This document shows positions 29,139 through 38,179 of a stretch of DNA of 64,000 bases, piece after piece. The stretch comes from Reyranella sp. GTDB lineage: Bacteria; Pseudomonadota; Alphaproteobacteria; Reyranellales; Reyranellaceae. The notes beneath the pieces were generated by a model. It had not been told where the DNA came from. It saw nothing but the letters and a program-made list of their open reading frames with translations, and did no database searches. The DNA lies in the NCBI GenBank assembly GCA_019750135.1, contig JAIEOV010000064.1, forward strand, positions 1 through 64,000, in the 5' to 3' direction. The position numbers were made by a program, and so were the translations under genes. The stretch's first letter is position 1; each line of letters opens with the position of its first letter.

Positions 29139-29969
29139 TCAGCCTCCCTGCATTTCCAGCCGGCGCATCATGCGCTCCATGGCGAAGCGCCCGAGGCCGA
29201 TCAGCACCAGGGTCCAGCCCGCCTGCAGGGCGAGGCCCCGCAGGGCGGCGGTGCCCGTGAGATCGGCGAAATAGATGCGGAACGGGATGTCGACCAGTCC
29301 GGCGAGCGGCTGCACGTGCAGGAAGGGCCGCCAGGCGTCGGGATAGAAGTCGAGCGGCAGCAGGCTTCCCGAGAACACGATCACCAGCGGCGCCAGGACG
29401 GCGTTGACCCCACGCTCGTTGAGGCTGGCCGCGACGATGATGTTCGCCAGCATCAGGATGGCGGCGGCGAGCATCACCATGAGCACGAAGGCGGGGACGA
29501 ACAGCAGCGCCGCGGTCACGCCCGACGGCGGCCGCCACGCCCAGTCGCCGAGACCGACGAGCGGCAGCACGAGGCCCGCCGCCAGCACCATCAGCACCGC
29601 GCGCGGCAGGGCGCGGGCCAGCATCCATCCCACGGTGCGTACATACCAGTAGCCGTAGGCATCGAGCGGCCGCAGGCGGTCGTAGCCGACGCCGCCGGAG
29701 CGCACGGCCTGGCCCACCTCCGGATCGGCGAGCCAGGGCTGCAGCGCCAACAGCGCCTGGCCCAGCCAGACATAGGTCACGGCGTCGGCGAGGCTGATCG
29801 GCGCCGCCGCGGCATTGACGCCGTAGAAGGCGGCAAACACCAGGATGCGGATGGCGCCCCACCAGAGCTGCGTGGCAAAGCCTGCCAGGGCGGCCGCACG
29901 ATATTGCAGCACGAGCTGGAAGCGTGCGCGCAAGGCCGCGAGATAGGGACGGGCGGCCCGCATCGTCAT
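29139..29969 (-). CDS. ABC-2 type transporter permease (first subunit)
   Basis: A 276-residue partner of the neighbouring permease, with about six hydrophobic helices, an N-terminal amphipathic stretch (RPYLAALRARFQLVLQYR) and the related cytoplasmic block RSGGVGYDRLRPLDAYGYW. The two permeases probably form a heterodimer. Its start overlaps the ATPase stop by four bases (ATGA). Confidence 0.87.
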   Translation of the reverse strand: MTMRAARPYLAALRARFQLVLQYRAAALAGFATQLWWGAIRILVFAAFYGVNAAAAPISLADAVTYVWLGQALLALQPWLADPEVGQAVRSGGVGYDRLRPLDAYGYWYVRTVGWMLARALPRAVLMVLAAGLVLPLVGLGDWAWRPPSGVTAALLFVPAFVLMVMLAAAILMLANIIVAASLNERGVNAVLAPLVIVFSGSLLPLDFYPDAWRPFLHVQPLAGLVDIPFRIYFADLTGTAALRGLALQAGWTLVLIGLGRFAMERMMRRLEMQGG

Positions 29970-30958
29970 GCCTCGCTCGCGTCGTGCAGGTCGTAGAAGC
30001 GGGCGATCACCTCCTCGATGGCCGGCTCGTCGACATGGATATCGTCGACGGCATGCCGGGCGGTGATCTCGGCGATCAGCTTCGGGGTGGGGATCTTCGC
30101 CGGATCGAAAGCGAGCTCGAGCGAGCGCTCGGTGCGCGACCGGACCGTGACGCCCGGGATGCCGAGCTCGGGCGCCGCGCTGGCAAAGTCGATGTGGAGC
30201 CGCCGTTCAGCGAGCACGCTGGCGCGCAGGCTCTCGAATGGGCCGTCGGTCAGCAGGCGACCCTGGCCGATGACGATGACGCGTTCGGCCAGCGCCTCGA
30301 CATCGTGCATGTCGTGGGTCGTGAGCAGCACGGTGACGCCCTGCTCGCGGTTGAGCCGGCGCACGAAGTCGCGCACGGCGAGCTTGGACGGCGCATCGAG
30401 CCCGATGGTCGGCTCGTCGAGGAACAGGATGGCGGGATCGTGCAGCAGGGCCGCGGCGAACTCCGCGCGCATGCGCTGGCCGAGCGAAAGTTGCCGCACC
30501 GGCTGGTCGAGGAGCGGCTCCAGCCGCAGCATGGCGACCAGCTCGTCGCGCCGGCGGCGATAGCGCTCGGGTTCGACGCGGTAGATGTCGGCCAGAAGGT
30601 CGAAGCCGTCGATCACCGGCAGGTCCCACCAGAGCTGGCTGCGCTGGCCGAACACCACGCCGATGCGCTCGACGTGGCGCACGCGGTCCTCGTAGGGCAC
30701 CAGGCCGCCCACCTCGACCCGGCCGCTGCTCGGCCGCAGGATGCCCGACAGGATCTTCACGGTCGTGGATTTGCCGGCGCCATTGGGTCCGATGAAGGCC
30801 AGCAGCTCGCCGGCTTCGAGGCTGAAGGAGACGTCGGCCAGGGCGTGGACTGGACGCCAACGCCGGCGGACGAGACCGCGTATGGCGCCGGTGAGGCCCG
30901 GTGCGCGTTCAGCGACGCGATAGGTCTTGGCCAGCGCCTCGACGAGGATCTGGGGCAT
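29966..30958 (-). CDS. ABC transporter ATP-binding protein (exporter type)
   Basis: A 330-residue ATPase. Walker A is GPNGAGKST (about 58-66), the signature is LSLGQRMR, Walker B is ILFLDEPT and the switch His is in TTHDMHD. The C-terminal about 80 residues (from LLTDGPFESLRA) form the accessory domain seen in DUF990-linked ATPases. It is the first gene of an operon with two permeases and an aldo/keto reductase. It is divergent from the RND efflux genes; the 227-base gap holds the repeats noted separately. Confidence 0.93.
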   Translation of the reverse strand: MPQILVEALAKTYRVAERAPGLTGAIRGLVRRRWRPVHALADVSFSLEAGELLAFIGPNGAGKSTTVKILSGILRPSSGRVEVGGLVPYEDRVRHVERIGVVFGQRSQLWWDLPVIDGFDLLADIYRVEPERYRRRRDELVAMLRLEPLLDQPVRQLSLGQRMRAEFAAALLHDPAILFLDEPTIGLDAPSKLAVRDFVRRLNREQGVTVLLTTHDMHDVEALAERVIVIGQGRLLTDGPFESLRASVLAERRLHIDFASAAPELGIPGVTVRSRTERSLELAFDPAKIPTPKLIAEITARHAVDDIHVDEPAIEEVIARFYDLHDASEA

Positions 30959-31001
30959 AGGACCGTCCGCCCGGTGGGAGAAAAAGGGCGCGGAACCTAT
31001 G

Positions 31002-31152
31002 CGGTGTGCACGCTCAAGTCAAATAGCAAGGCTGCGTGTGACAAACGGCATCCCGTCCAACATCTCGCCACAATGACTGTCGAAACTTCACACCAACTAA
31101 CCTTCACAACAACATCGGGAAACGCTTGAGGAGGCCGCATCGGTGTGCACGC
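31002..31152. repeat. 12-bp direct repeat in the ABC/RND divergent region
   Basis: CGGTGTGCACGC occurs at 31002-31013 and again at 31141-31152, in a 227-base gap with no gene. Each copy contains the palindrome GTGCAC. The copies lie near the start of each divergent unit and could be regulator sites. The middle of the gap (31014-31129) is unusually A/C-rich, and I see no clear promoter in it. Confidence 0.4.
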
Positions 31153-31185
31153 GCCGTGCGGCTTGGGTTCGCGTGTGCGTAAGCG

Positions 31186-32388
31186 TTGGGGAGTAAGCAT
31201 GCGTTCTCGATCGTCGAAGTCGGTCCCGGTTTGGTGGTCGGACTGGGTCTGGTGCTGGCGGCCTGCGATGAGTCCGCCTCCGCGGACGCTCCACAGTCAG
31301 CGCCGCCCGATGTCGGCATCGTTACAGTCAAAGCCGAAACCTTCGCGCTGACCCGCGAGCTGCCCGGCCGCGTCGCGCCGACGCGCGTCGCCGACGTGCG
31401 TCCGCGCGTGTCGGGCATCGTGGTCCAGCGCCTGTTCGAACAGGGCAGCGACGTGAAGGCGGGCGAGGCGCTCTATCAGATCGATCCCAAGCCGTTCGAG
31501 GTCGAGCTGCAGGCGAGCGAAGCCGCGCTCGAGCGGGCCAAGGCCGCCCTCGAGCTCGCCCAGCAGCAGGTCAACCGCTCGTCCGCCATGGTGAAGGCGC
31601 AGGCCATCGCCACGGCCCAGCACGAGATCGCCGTCGCCACCGTGGCCCAGAACAAGGCCGAAGTGGCCGCCCGCGAGGCCGACGTCGCGCGTGCCCGGCT
31701 CAACCTCGAATACGCGACGATCCGGGCGCCGATCGGCGGCCGCATCGGTGCGGCGCGCGCCACCGAGGGCGCGCTGGTCGTGCAGAACGACACGGCCAAT
31801 CTCGCCACCATCCAGCAGCTCGACACGATCTATGCCGACTTCACCCAGTCGGTCGCCGAGCTCAACCGCCTGCGCCGTGCCTTCGAGAGCGGCGACCTCG
31901 AGCGCCTGGCGCCCGACGCGGTGAAGGTGCGCCTGGTGCTGGATGACGGCACGACCTACGCGCACGCCGGCAAGCTCCTGTTCTCCGAGGCCCGCGTCGA
32001 TGCGTCGTCCGGCCAGGTGACGCTGCGCGGCGAATTCCCCAACCCCAACCGCGAGCTGCTGCCCGGCATGTATGTCCGCGTCCTGCTCGACCAGGGTGTC
32101 GACAGCGACGCCATCACCGTTCCCGACCAGGCGGTGCAGCGCAACGGCGGCGGCGGCAGCGAGGTCTTCGTCGTCAAGGACGACAATCGCGCCGCGCTGC
32201 AGCCGGTGCGGCTGGGCGCGGCCCAGGACGGCCGCTGGCTGGTCGTCGAGGGCCTGAAGCCGGGCGATCGCGTGGTGATCGACGGCTTCCAGAAGTTCGC
32301 CGCCGGCGACAGCGTGAAGCCGCGGTCGGCGACCCAGTCGGCGGAGGCCGAGAAGCCTCGGAGAACCCAGATCGTCGGCTCGCGCTGA
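31186..32388 (+). CDS. RND efflux periplasmic adaptor (AcrA/MexA-like), 5' end apparently frameshifted
   Basis: A 400-residue-frame membrane-fusion protein that links an inner-membrane RND pump to an outer-membrane channel. The lipoprotein signal LVVGLGLVLAAC is followed by the barrel-sandwich strand RVADVRPRVSGIVVQRLFEQGSDV, a coiled-coil hairpin (about 95-165) and LEYATIRAPIGGRIG. The only start in this frame is a TTG without a ribosome site. A much better start, ATG at 31199 after GGGGAG, lies one frame away and gives a basic MRSRSSKS n-region. One extra T in the run at 31239-31241 would join them. Ten bases separate it from the pump gene. Confidence 0.88.
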   Translation: MGSKHAFSIVEVGPGLVVGLGLVLAACDESASADAPQSAPPDVGIVTVKAETFALTRELPGRVAPTRVADVRPRVSGIVVQRLFEQGSDVKAGEALYQIDPKPFEVELQASEAALERAKAALELAQQQVNRSSAMVKAQAIATAQHEIAVATVAQNKAEVAAREADVARARLNLEYATIRAPIGGRIGAARATEGALVVQNDTANLATIQQLDTIYADFTQSVAELNRLRRAFESGDLERLAPDAVKVRLVLDDGTTYAHAGKLLFSEARVDASSGQVTLRGEFPNPNRELLPGMYVRVLLDQGVDSDAITVPDQAVQRNGGGGSEVFVVKDDNRAALQPVRLGAAQDGRWLVVEGLKPGDRVVIDGFQKFAAGDSVKPRSATQSAEAEKPRRTQIVGSR

Positions 32389-32398
32389 GCGACGTCAC

Positions 32399-35300
32399 AT
32401 GGCGAGCTTCTTCATCGATCGGCCCATCTTTGCCTGGGTCGTCGCCCTCTTCATCTGCCTGATCGGCCTGATCTCGGTCCCGTTGCTGGCGATCGCGCAG
32501 TACCCGATCATCGCGCCGCCCTCGATCTCGATCAGCACGAGCTATCCCGGCGCGTCGCCCGAGAACCTCTACAACTCGGTGACGCGGCTGATCGAGGAGG
32601 AGCTGAACGGCGCCTCGGGCATCCTGAACTTCGAATCGGCCTCCGATTCGCTGGGCCAGGTCGAGATCATCGCCAACTTCGCGCCCGGCACCGACCCGGC
32701 GCTGGCTTCGGTCGAGGTGCAGAACCGTATCAAGCGCGTCGAGGCGCGTTTGCCGCGGGCGGTGATCCAGCAGGGCATCCTGATCGAGGAAGCGTCGAGC
32801 GCAGTGCTGCAGATCATTACGCTGAGTTCGACCGACGGCAGCCTCGACGAGGTCGGCCTGGGCGACTTCATGGTGCGCAACGTCCTGGGCGAGATCCGGC
32901 GCATTCCCGGCGTCGGCCGCGCCACGCTCTATTCGACCGAGCGGGCGCTGCGTGTCTGGATCGATCCCGCCAAGCTTGTCGGCTACAACCTCACGGCCGA
33001 GGACGTGAACGCCGCGATCGCCGCCCAGAACGCGCAGGTCGCCTCGGGCAGCATCGGCGCCGAACCCAGCCGCTCCAGCCAGAAGGTCGCGGCCCTGGTG
33101 CTGGTCAAGGGCCAGCTCGGCTCGCCCGAGGAGTTCGGCGCGATCATGCTGCGCGCCAATCCCGACGGCTCGACCGTGCGCCTGCGCGACGTGGCGCGGG
33201 TCGAGGTCGGCGGCATGGGCTACCAGTTCACCACGCGCCTGAACGGCAAGCCGACGGCGGGTCTTTCGGTGCTGCTGGCGCCGACCGGCAATGCGCTGGC
33301 GACGGCCAGCGCCGTCGAGGCCAAGATGAAGGAGCTGTCGCGCTTCTTCCCGGCCAACATCACCTACCAGATCCCCTACAACATCACGCCGGTCGTCGAA
33401 GCCTCGATCCAGAAGGTCGTCATGACCCTGATCGAAGCCGTGGTGCTGGTCTTCGTCGTGATGTTCCTCTTCCTGCAGAACATCCGCTACACCATCATCC
33501 CGACCATCGTCGTGCCGGTGGCGCTGCTCGGCGCCTGCGCCGTGCTGCTGGCGGCAGGCTACTCGATCAACATGCTGACCTTGTTCGCCATGGTGCTGGC
33601 GATCGGCATCCTGGTCGACGACGCCATCGTCGTCGTCGAGAACGTCGAGCGCATCATGGCCGAGGAGGGTCTGTCGCCCAAGGAAGCGACGCGCAAGGCG
33701 ATGTCGCAGATCACCAGCGCCATCGTCGGCATCACCCTGGTGCTGATGGCGGTGTTCCTGCCCATGGCGTTCTTCCCGGGCTCGGTTGGCATCATCTACC
33801 GCCAATTCTCGGTGACCATGGTGGCGGCCGTCGGGTTCTCGGCGCTGATGGCGCTAACCTTGACCCCGGCGCTCTGCGCGACGCTGCTGAAGCCGATCCC
33901 GGCCGGCCATGGGCATGCCAAGCGTGGCTTGTTCGGCCTGTTCAACCGCGGACTCGACACGGTCCGCGACCGCTATGCCGGCGTGGTCGGCTGGTCGCTG
34001 AAGCGCACCGGCCGGTTGATGGCGATCTACGCCGCGCTGCTGGTCTGTCTCGGCTGGGCCATGGTGCGCCTGCCGGGCGGCTTCCTGCCGATCGACGACC
34101 AGGGCTTTATCACCACCGACGTGCAGACGCCGTCGGACGCCTCGTTCAATCGCACCCAGGCCTCGGTCGAAGCCGTCGAGCGCTACCTGGCCGGCAAGCC
34201 CGGCATCAAGGACGTGACTTTCCTGACCGGCTACAGCTTCCTCGGCCAGGGCATGAACACGGCGCAGGCCTTCATCACCTTGAAGGACTGGTCCAAACGC
34301 GGCCCGGGCGAATCGGCGGCCGCTCTCGTCGCGGACATCAACCGCGACCTTGAATCGATCCGCGACGCCGAGGTCTCGGCCCTGCAGCCGCCGGCGATCG
34401 ACAATCTCGGCAATTCCAGCGGCTTCAGCTTCCGCCTGCAGGATCGCGCCCAGAAAGGTTACACCGCGCTGAAGGCGGCGAGCGACCAGCTGATCAAAGC
34501 GGCCAATGCCAGCCCGGTGCTGCAGAACGTCTATGTCGAGGGCCTGCCCGAGGGGCCGTTGGTCAATCTCGTGATCGACCGCGAGAAGGCCATGGCCTTC
34601 GGCGTCACCTTCGAGGACATCAACAACACGATCTCGACCAACCTCGGCTCCAACTACGTCAACGACTTCCCCAACCGCGGGCGCATGCAGCGCGTCATCG
34701 TGCAGAGCGATGCGGCGGGCCGCATGCGGGCCGACGACATGCTGTCCTACTATGTGAAGAACGCCGACGGGCAGCTCGTGCCGTTCTCGTCCTTCGCGAC
34801 CGTCGAATGGGCCAAGGGCCCGACGCAGATCGTGGGCTTCAACTACTATCCCTCGGTCCGCATCAGCGGCGAGGCCAGGGCCGGCTACACCAGCGGCGAC
34901 GCCATCGCCGAGATGGAGAAGCTCGCGGGCCAGCTGCCGCGCGGCTTCGGCTATGAATGGACGGGCCAATCATTGCAGGAAAAGCTTTCCGGCTCACAGG
35001 CGCCGTTCCTGCTGGCGCTGTCGGCCCTGGTGGTCTTCCTCTGCCTGGCCGCCCTCTATGAGAGCTGGACGATCCCGATCGCCGTGCTGCTGACGGTGCC
35101 GCTCGGTATGACGGGTGCGGTGATCGCCGCCAACCTGCGCGGGCTCTCCAACGACGTCTATTTCACCGTCGGCCTGATCACCATCATCGGGCTCGCCGCC
35201 AAGGACGCCATCCTGATCATCGAGTTCGCCAAGGACCTGCGCGCGCATGGCAAGCCTCTGGTCGAGGCGACGTTGGAGGCTTGTCGGCTACGCTTCCGGC

Positions 35301-35575
35301 CGATCCTGATGACGGGCTTCGCCTTCGTCTGCGGCGTGCTGCCGATGGCCATCGCCACCGGCGCCGGCGGCAAGAGCCAGCAGGCGCTGGGCACCGGCGT
35401 CATGGGCGGCATGATCGCCGTCGTGGTACTGGCGCTCCTGATGGTGCCGGTGTTCTTCGTCGTGGTGCAGCGCGTGCTGGGCCGCGACCGCGAGAAGGTT
35501 GTCGAGAAGGAAACGCCGCCGGCTACCGACGAGTTGGGTTCCGACGGCTCAAGCGAACTCGCTACTCGACCGTGA
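32399..35575 (+). CDS. RND multidrug efflux pump, HAE1 family (AcrB/MexB-like)
   Basis: A 1058-residue inner-membrane proton-driven pump with twelve expected membrane helices and two large periplasmic loops. It starts MASFFIDRPIFAWVVALFIC, the standard HAE1 N-terminus. The proton-relay Asp pair is in AIGILVDDAIVVVENVERI (helix 4), and the Lys of helix 10 is in IGLAAKDAILIIEFAK. The length is normal (1030-1060). It is in an operon with the adaptor; no outer-membrane channel gene follows. Its last 14 bases overlap convergent glmS. Confidence 0.97.
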   Translation: MASFFIDRPIFAWVVALFICLIGLISVPLLAIAQYPIIAPPSISISTSYPGASPENLYNSVTRLIEEELNGASGILNFESASDSLGQVEIIANFAPGTDPALASVEVQNRIKRVEARLPRAVIQQGILIEEASSAVLQIITLSSTDGSLDEVGLGDFMVRNVLGEIRRIPGVGRATLYSTERALRVWIDPAKLVGYNLTAEDVNAAIAAQNAQVASGSIGAEPSRSSQKVAALVLVKGQLGSPEEFGAIMLRANPDGSTVRLRDVARVEVGGMGYQFTTRLNGKPTAGLSVLLAPTGNALATASAVEAKMKELSRFFPANITYQIPYNITPVVEASIQKVVMTLIEAVVLVFVVMFLFLQNIRYTIIPTIVVPVALLGACAVLLAAGYSINMLTLFAMVLAIGILVDDAIVVVENVERIMAEEGLSPKEATRKAMSQITSAIVGITLVLMAVFLPMAFFPGSVGIIYRQFSVTMVAAVGFSALMALTLTPALCATLLKPIPAGHGHAKRGLFGLFNRGLDTVRDRYAGVVGWSLKRTGRLMAIYAALLVCLGWAMVRLPGGFLPIDDQGFITTDVQTPSDASFNRTQASVEAVERYLAGKPGIKDVTFLTGYSFLGQGMNTAQAFITLKDWSKRGPGESAAALVADINRDLESIRDAEVSALQPPAIDNLGNSSGFSFRLQDRAQKGYTALKAASDQLIKAANASPVLQNVYVEGLPEGPLVNLVIDREKAMAFGVTFEDINNTISTNLGSNYVNDFPNRGRMQRVIVQSDAAGRMRADDMLSYYVKNADGQLVPFSSFATVEWAKGPTQIVGFNYYPSVRISGEARAGYTSGDAIAEMEKLAGQLPRGFGYEWTGQSLQEKLSGSQAPFLLALSALVVFLCLAALYESWTIPIAVLLTVPLGMTGAVIAANLRGLSNDVYFTVGLITIIGLAAKDAILIIEFAKDLRAHGKPLVEATLEACRLRFRPILMTGFAFVCGVLPMAIATGAGGKSQQALGTGVMGGMIAVVVLALLMVPVFFVVVQRVLGRDREKVVEKETPPATDELGSDGSSELATRP

Positions 35576-37382
35576 CCGATTTCGCGAGGTTGCGCGGCTT
35601 GTCGATGTCGCAGCCGCGCTGCCGCGCGACATGGTAGGCGAGGAGCTGCAGCGGGATGTTGAGCAGCAACGGATCGAGCTCGGGCTCGAGCGCCGGCACC
35701 TCGAACGACCGGTCGAACGGGGCGTGCGTCTCGCCCGGATGCGTGATGGCGATGACCGGCCCGCCGCGCGCCTTGACCTCCTCGATGGTCGAGACGTTCT
35801 TGGTGAAAAGATCATCGCGCGGCAGGACGATCACCGTCGGCGTCTCGGGCGTCACCAGGGCCAGCGGCCCGTGCTTCAGCTCGGAGGCGGGATAGGCCTC
35901 GGCGTGGAGATAGCTGATCTCCTTGAGTTTCAGCGCCCCTTCCATGGCAATGGCGTAACCGGCCGACCGGCCGACATAGAAGGCGTGCTCGGCGCCTTGG
36001 AAGCACCGGGCCAATTCAGCGATCTCGTCCTCGCGCTCGAGGATCGCCGCGACGCGGTCGGGCAGGGCGTCCAGTGCCCGGAGCAGGCGCGCCCCATTGG
36101 CATTGGAAAGGTCGCGCAGGCGGCCGAGATGGACCGCGAGCAGCGCCAGGGCGACGACGCTGCAGGTGAAGGTCTTGGTCGAGACCACGGCGATCTCCGG
36201 CCCGGCATGCAGGTAGATGCCCTGGCCGCATTCGCGCGCGATGGTGCTGCCGACGACGTTGACGATGCCCATCACCCGGCCGCCCTTGCGCTTGATCTCC
36301 TGCACCGCCGCCAAGGTGTCGAAGGTCTCGCCCGACTGGCTGACCGCGATGTAGAGCGTGTCCATCTCGATCACGGGATTGCGATAGCGGAACTCCGATG
36401 CCGCTTCGGCCTGGCAGGGAATGCGCGCCAGCTGCTCGATCAGGTGCGCACCCAAGGCGCCCGCGATGTAGGCCGCACCGCAACCCAGGATCCGGACGCG
36501 CCGGACGTCCAGAAGCTCGCGCGCGCTCAGCGTGATGCCGCCGAGATGCGTGGTCTGGAAGCGCGGCTCCAGCCGTCCGCTCAAGGTGCGCCGCAGCGCC
36601 TCGGGCTGGTCGGCGATTTCCTTGCGCATGTAATGGTCGAACGCGCCCTTGTCGTAGGCCTCGTCCGTCCAGACCATGGCCGACGGCGTCTTGACCGTGC
36701 TGGTGCCGTCGAGCTTGCGCGTCTCGTAGCCGTCGGCGCGCACGACTGCGATCTCGCCGTCGTCGAGATGCACGACACTGGTGGCGTGCCGCACCAGGGC
36801 GGAGGCGTCGGAGGCGAACAGCGTCTCCTTGTCGCCCAGGCCCAGCATGACCGGGCTGCCGTTGCGCGCCACGACCAGCACGTCAGGACGCTCGGCGTCC
36901 ATCACGGCGAGGCCGTAGGTGCCGACCACCAGCTTCAGGACGGCGCTCACCACGGCCTCGAGCGGCGAGCCGTCGTCCATCAGCGCGACCAGATGGGCGA
37001 TCACCTCGGTGTCGGTGTCGGAGCTGAAGGCCGTGCCCTGGGCGGCGAGCTTGGCCCGGAGCGCCGCGGCATTCTCGATGATGCCGTTGTGCACGACAGC
37101 GTAGCGGCCGGTGCTGTCGCTATGAGGATGGGCGTTGCGGTCGCTCGGCTCGCCGTTGGTCGCCCAGCGCGTATGGGCGATGCCGGCCGTGCCCTTGAAG
37201 CGCAGCGGTCTCAGCTCATCGAGCTCGCGGACGCGGCCTTTGCGCTTGGCGATCTTGAGCGCCCCCTTGGCCGCGATGGCGATGCCGGCCGAATCGTAGC
37301 CGCGATATTCCAGCCGATTGAGACCGGCCATAAGGATGGGGGCGGCCTGACGCCTGCCGACATAACCGACGATGCCACACAT
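35562..37382 (-). CDS. glmS: Glutamine--fructose-6-phosphate aminotransferase (isomerising)
   Basis: A 606-residue enzyme making glucosamine-6-phosphate for cell-wall and lipid A synthesis. The nucleophile Cys follows Met1 (MCGIVGYVG). The glutaminase half contains RLEYRGYDSAGIA and HTRWATNG, and two SIS domains follow (GCGAAYIAG, VSQSGETFDTL, STKTFTCS). The C-terminus LAKSVTVE is the conserved tail. No glmS ribozyme is expected or seen. The partner glmU is not adjacent, unlike in many relatives. Confidence 0.97.
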   Translation of the reverse strand: MCGIVGYVGRRQAAPILMAGLNRLEYRGYDSAGIAIAAKGALKIAKRKGRVRELDELRPLRFKGTAGIAHTRWATNGEPSDRNAHPHSDSTGRYAVVHNGIIENAAALRAKLAAQGTAFSSDTDTEVIAHLVALMDDGSPLEAVVSAVLKLVVGTYGLAVMDAERPDVLVVARNGSPVMLGLGDKETLFASDASALVRHATSVVHLDDGEIAVVRADGYETRKLDGTSTVKTPSAMVWTDEAYDKGAFDHYMRKEIADQPEALRRTLSGRLEPRFQTTHLGGITLSARELLDVRRVRILGCGAAYIAGALGAHLIEQLARIPCQAEAASEFRYRNPVIEMDTLYIAVSQSGETFDTLAAVQEIKRKGGRVMGIVNVVGSTIARECGQGIYLHAGPEIAVVSTKTFTCSVVALALLAVHLGRLRDLSNANGARLLRALDALPDRVAAILEREDEIAELARCFQGAEHAFYVGRSAGYAIAMEGALKLKEISYLHAEAYPASELKHGPLALVTPETPTVIVLPRDDLFTKNVSTIEEVKARGGPVIAITHPGETHAPFDRSFEVPALEPELDPLLLNIPLQLLAYHVARQRGCDIDKPRNLAKSVTVE

Positions 37383-37451
37383 GAAAGAGTCCTAGCCCTC
37401 CTACGCTGCTGCGCAGCTTCGGACGGCCTGAGTTAATCGATCAATCCAAGT

Positions 37452-37480
37452 CCCCCGAAGCTCCGCAGGAGCGAAGGGGG
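37452..37480. terminator. Hairpin downstream of the 92-residue protein gene
   Basis: CCCCC-GAA-GCTCC-GCA-GGAGC-GAA-GGGGG forms two 5-bp stems separated by a GAA/GAA internal loop. It lies directly after the stop of the gene at 37482-37760 and before glmS. It lacks a T run on the minus strand, so it may be a weak terminator or an mRNA-stabilising hairpin. Confidence 0.45.
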
Positions 37481-37481
37481 G

Positions 37482-37760
37482 CTAGCCGTAGATGATGCGG
37501 CGCAGCTGCCGCGTGGTGTAGGCCGGCGCCGGGAAGCGGCGCGCGGTGAGCTCGGCCTGCAGCCGGACGAAGATCGCGGTGTTCGCGAGTCCCTGCCGCT
37601 GCAGCGCCAGATGGCGGCGGCGGACGAAGGCGTCGGGCTCCTCGGCCAGGAACGACAGGACCTCGTCGACCACGCGACGAGCCTCCTTGGGCTCCAACCT
37701 CGATGTCCGGGCCAGGTACTCCACGAGCTCGTCCAAATCGTCCAACTCGGCGTCGTTCAC
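37482..37760 (-). CDS. Small conserved-looking protein of unknown function
   Basis: A 92-residue acidic-then-basic protein. The N-terminal part is acidic and helical (NDAELDDLDELVEYLARTS), followed by PKEARRVVDEVLSFLAEE, then RRRHLALQRQGLANTAIF and a C-terminus RRFPAPAYTTRQLRRIIYG. The patterned helices and defined C-terminal block suggest a real, conserved protein, but I cannot name the family. The GTG at 37760 is chosen because AGAGG precedes it by five bases; the same frame runs on upstream through low-quality sequence. A strong palindrome lies 38 bases upstream of the start. Confidence 0.65.
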   Translation of the reverse strand: MNDAELDDLDELVEYLARTSRLEPKEARRVVDEVLSFLAEEPDAFVRRRHLALQRQGLANTAIFVRLQAELTARRFPAPAYTTRQLRRIIYG

Positions 37761-37797
37761 GGAGACCTCTAATCGGCTGAGGGGCGGACTTGTACCG

Positions 37798-37819
37798 TTT
37801 TGCCCGGATTCGGGCAAAA
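37798..37819. promoter_or_regulatory. Palindrome TTTTGCCCG-N4-CGGGCAAAA
   Basis: A perfect 9-bp inverted repeat with a GATT spacer, 38 bases upstream of the 92-residue gene on the minus strand. The AT-rich flanks, short spacer and position fit a dimeric repressor site at a promoter better than a terminator, as no T run follows in either direction beyond the stem itself. Confidence 0.55.
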
Positions 37820-38179
37820 TAGCATGCGCTGGAATATGCCCTTTCATGTGGCGAGACAGGGGTTTCCGGGGGTTCCCGCCGTTCCCGCCGGAGGTCATAG
37901 CGGTGCCTGGGACGTCGACCCACTAGCCATGGGGCTAGCCGGGGATTTCGGACATCTACGCTATTTCCGCTACCGCTTTTTCGCTCAGCCCGACGGGCCG
38001 GCCCGGCTGCGGCTGGGCGCGATGGGTATCGGATGAACGATGCATAGAGCGGAGCGCGCCCGGAGGCGCACACATGGCTAATATAACTAAAGTGCTCTAT
38101 AAGTCAACTGTGGTTCTATTTTTGCGTACCACAGGGCGCCAAAAAGCGCAGTCGAACAGCGATGCTAGCAGTGCTGGCA
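37820..38179. other. 360-base stretch without a convincing gene
   Basis: Frames here are short and without family features. The stretch holds a 6-bp inverted repeat CTAGCC-ATGG-GGCTAG at 37923-37938. At 38070-38135 there is an island of lower GC with a CTGTGGT / ACCACAG inverted repeat at 38108-38114 and 38128-38134 (13-base loop). The AT-rich island could be a promoter, or the remnant of an inserted element, next to the end of the FAD oxidoreductase gene. Confidence 0.5.

Noticed and set aside
37800..38036. A 78-residue plus-strand frame
   Set aside because: It starts inside the palindrome, has no ribosome site and no recognisable pattern.
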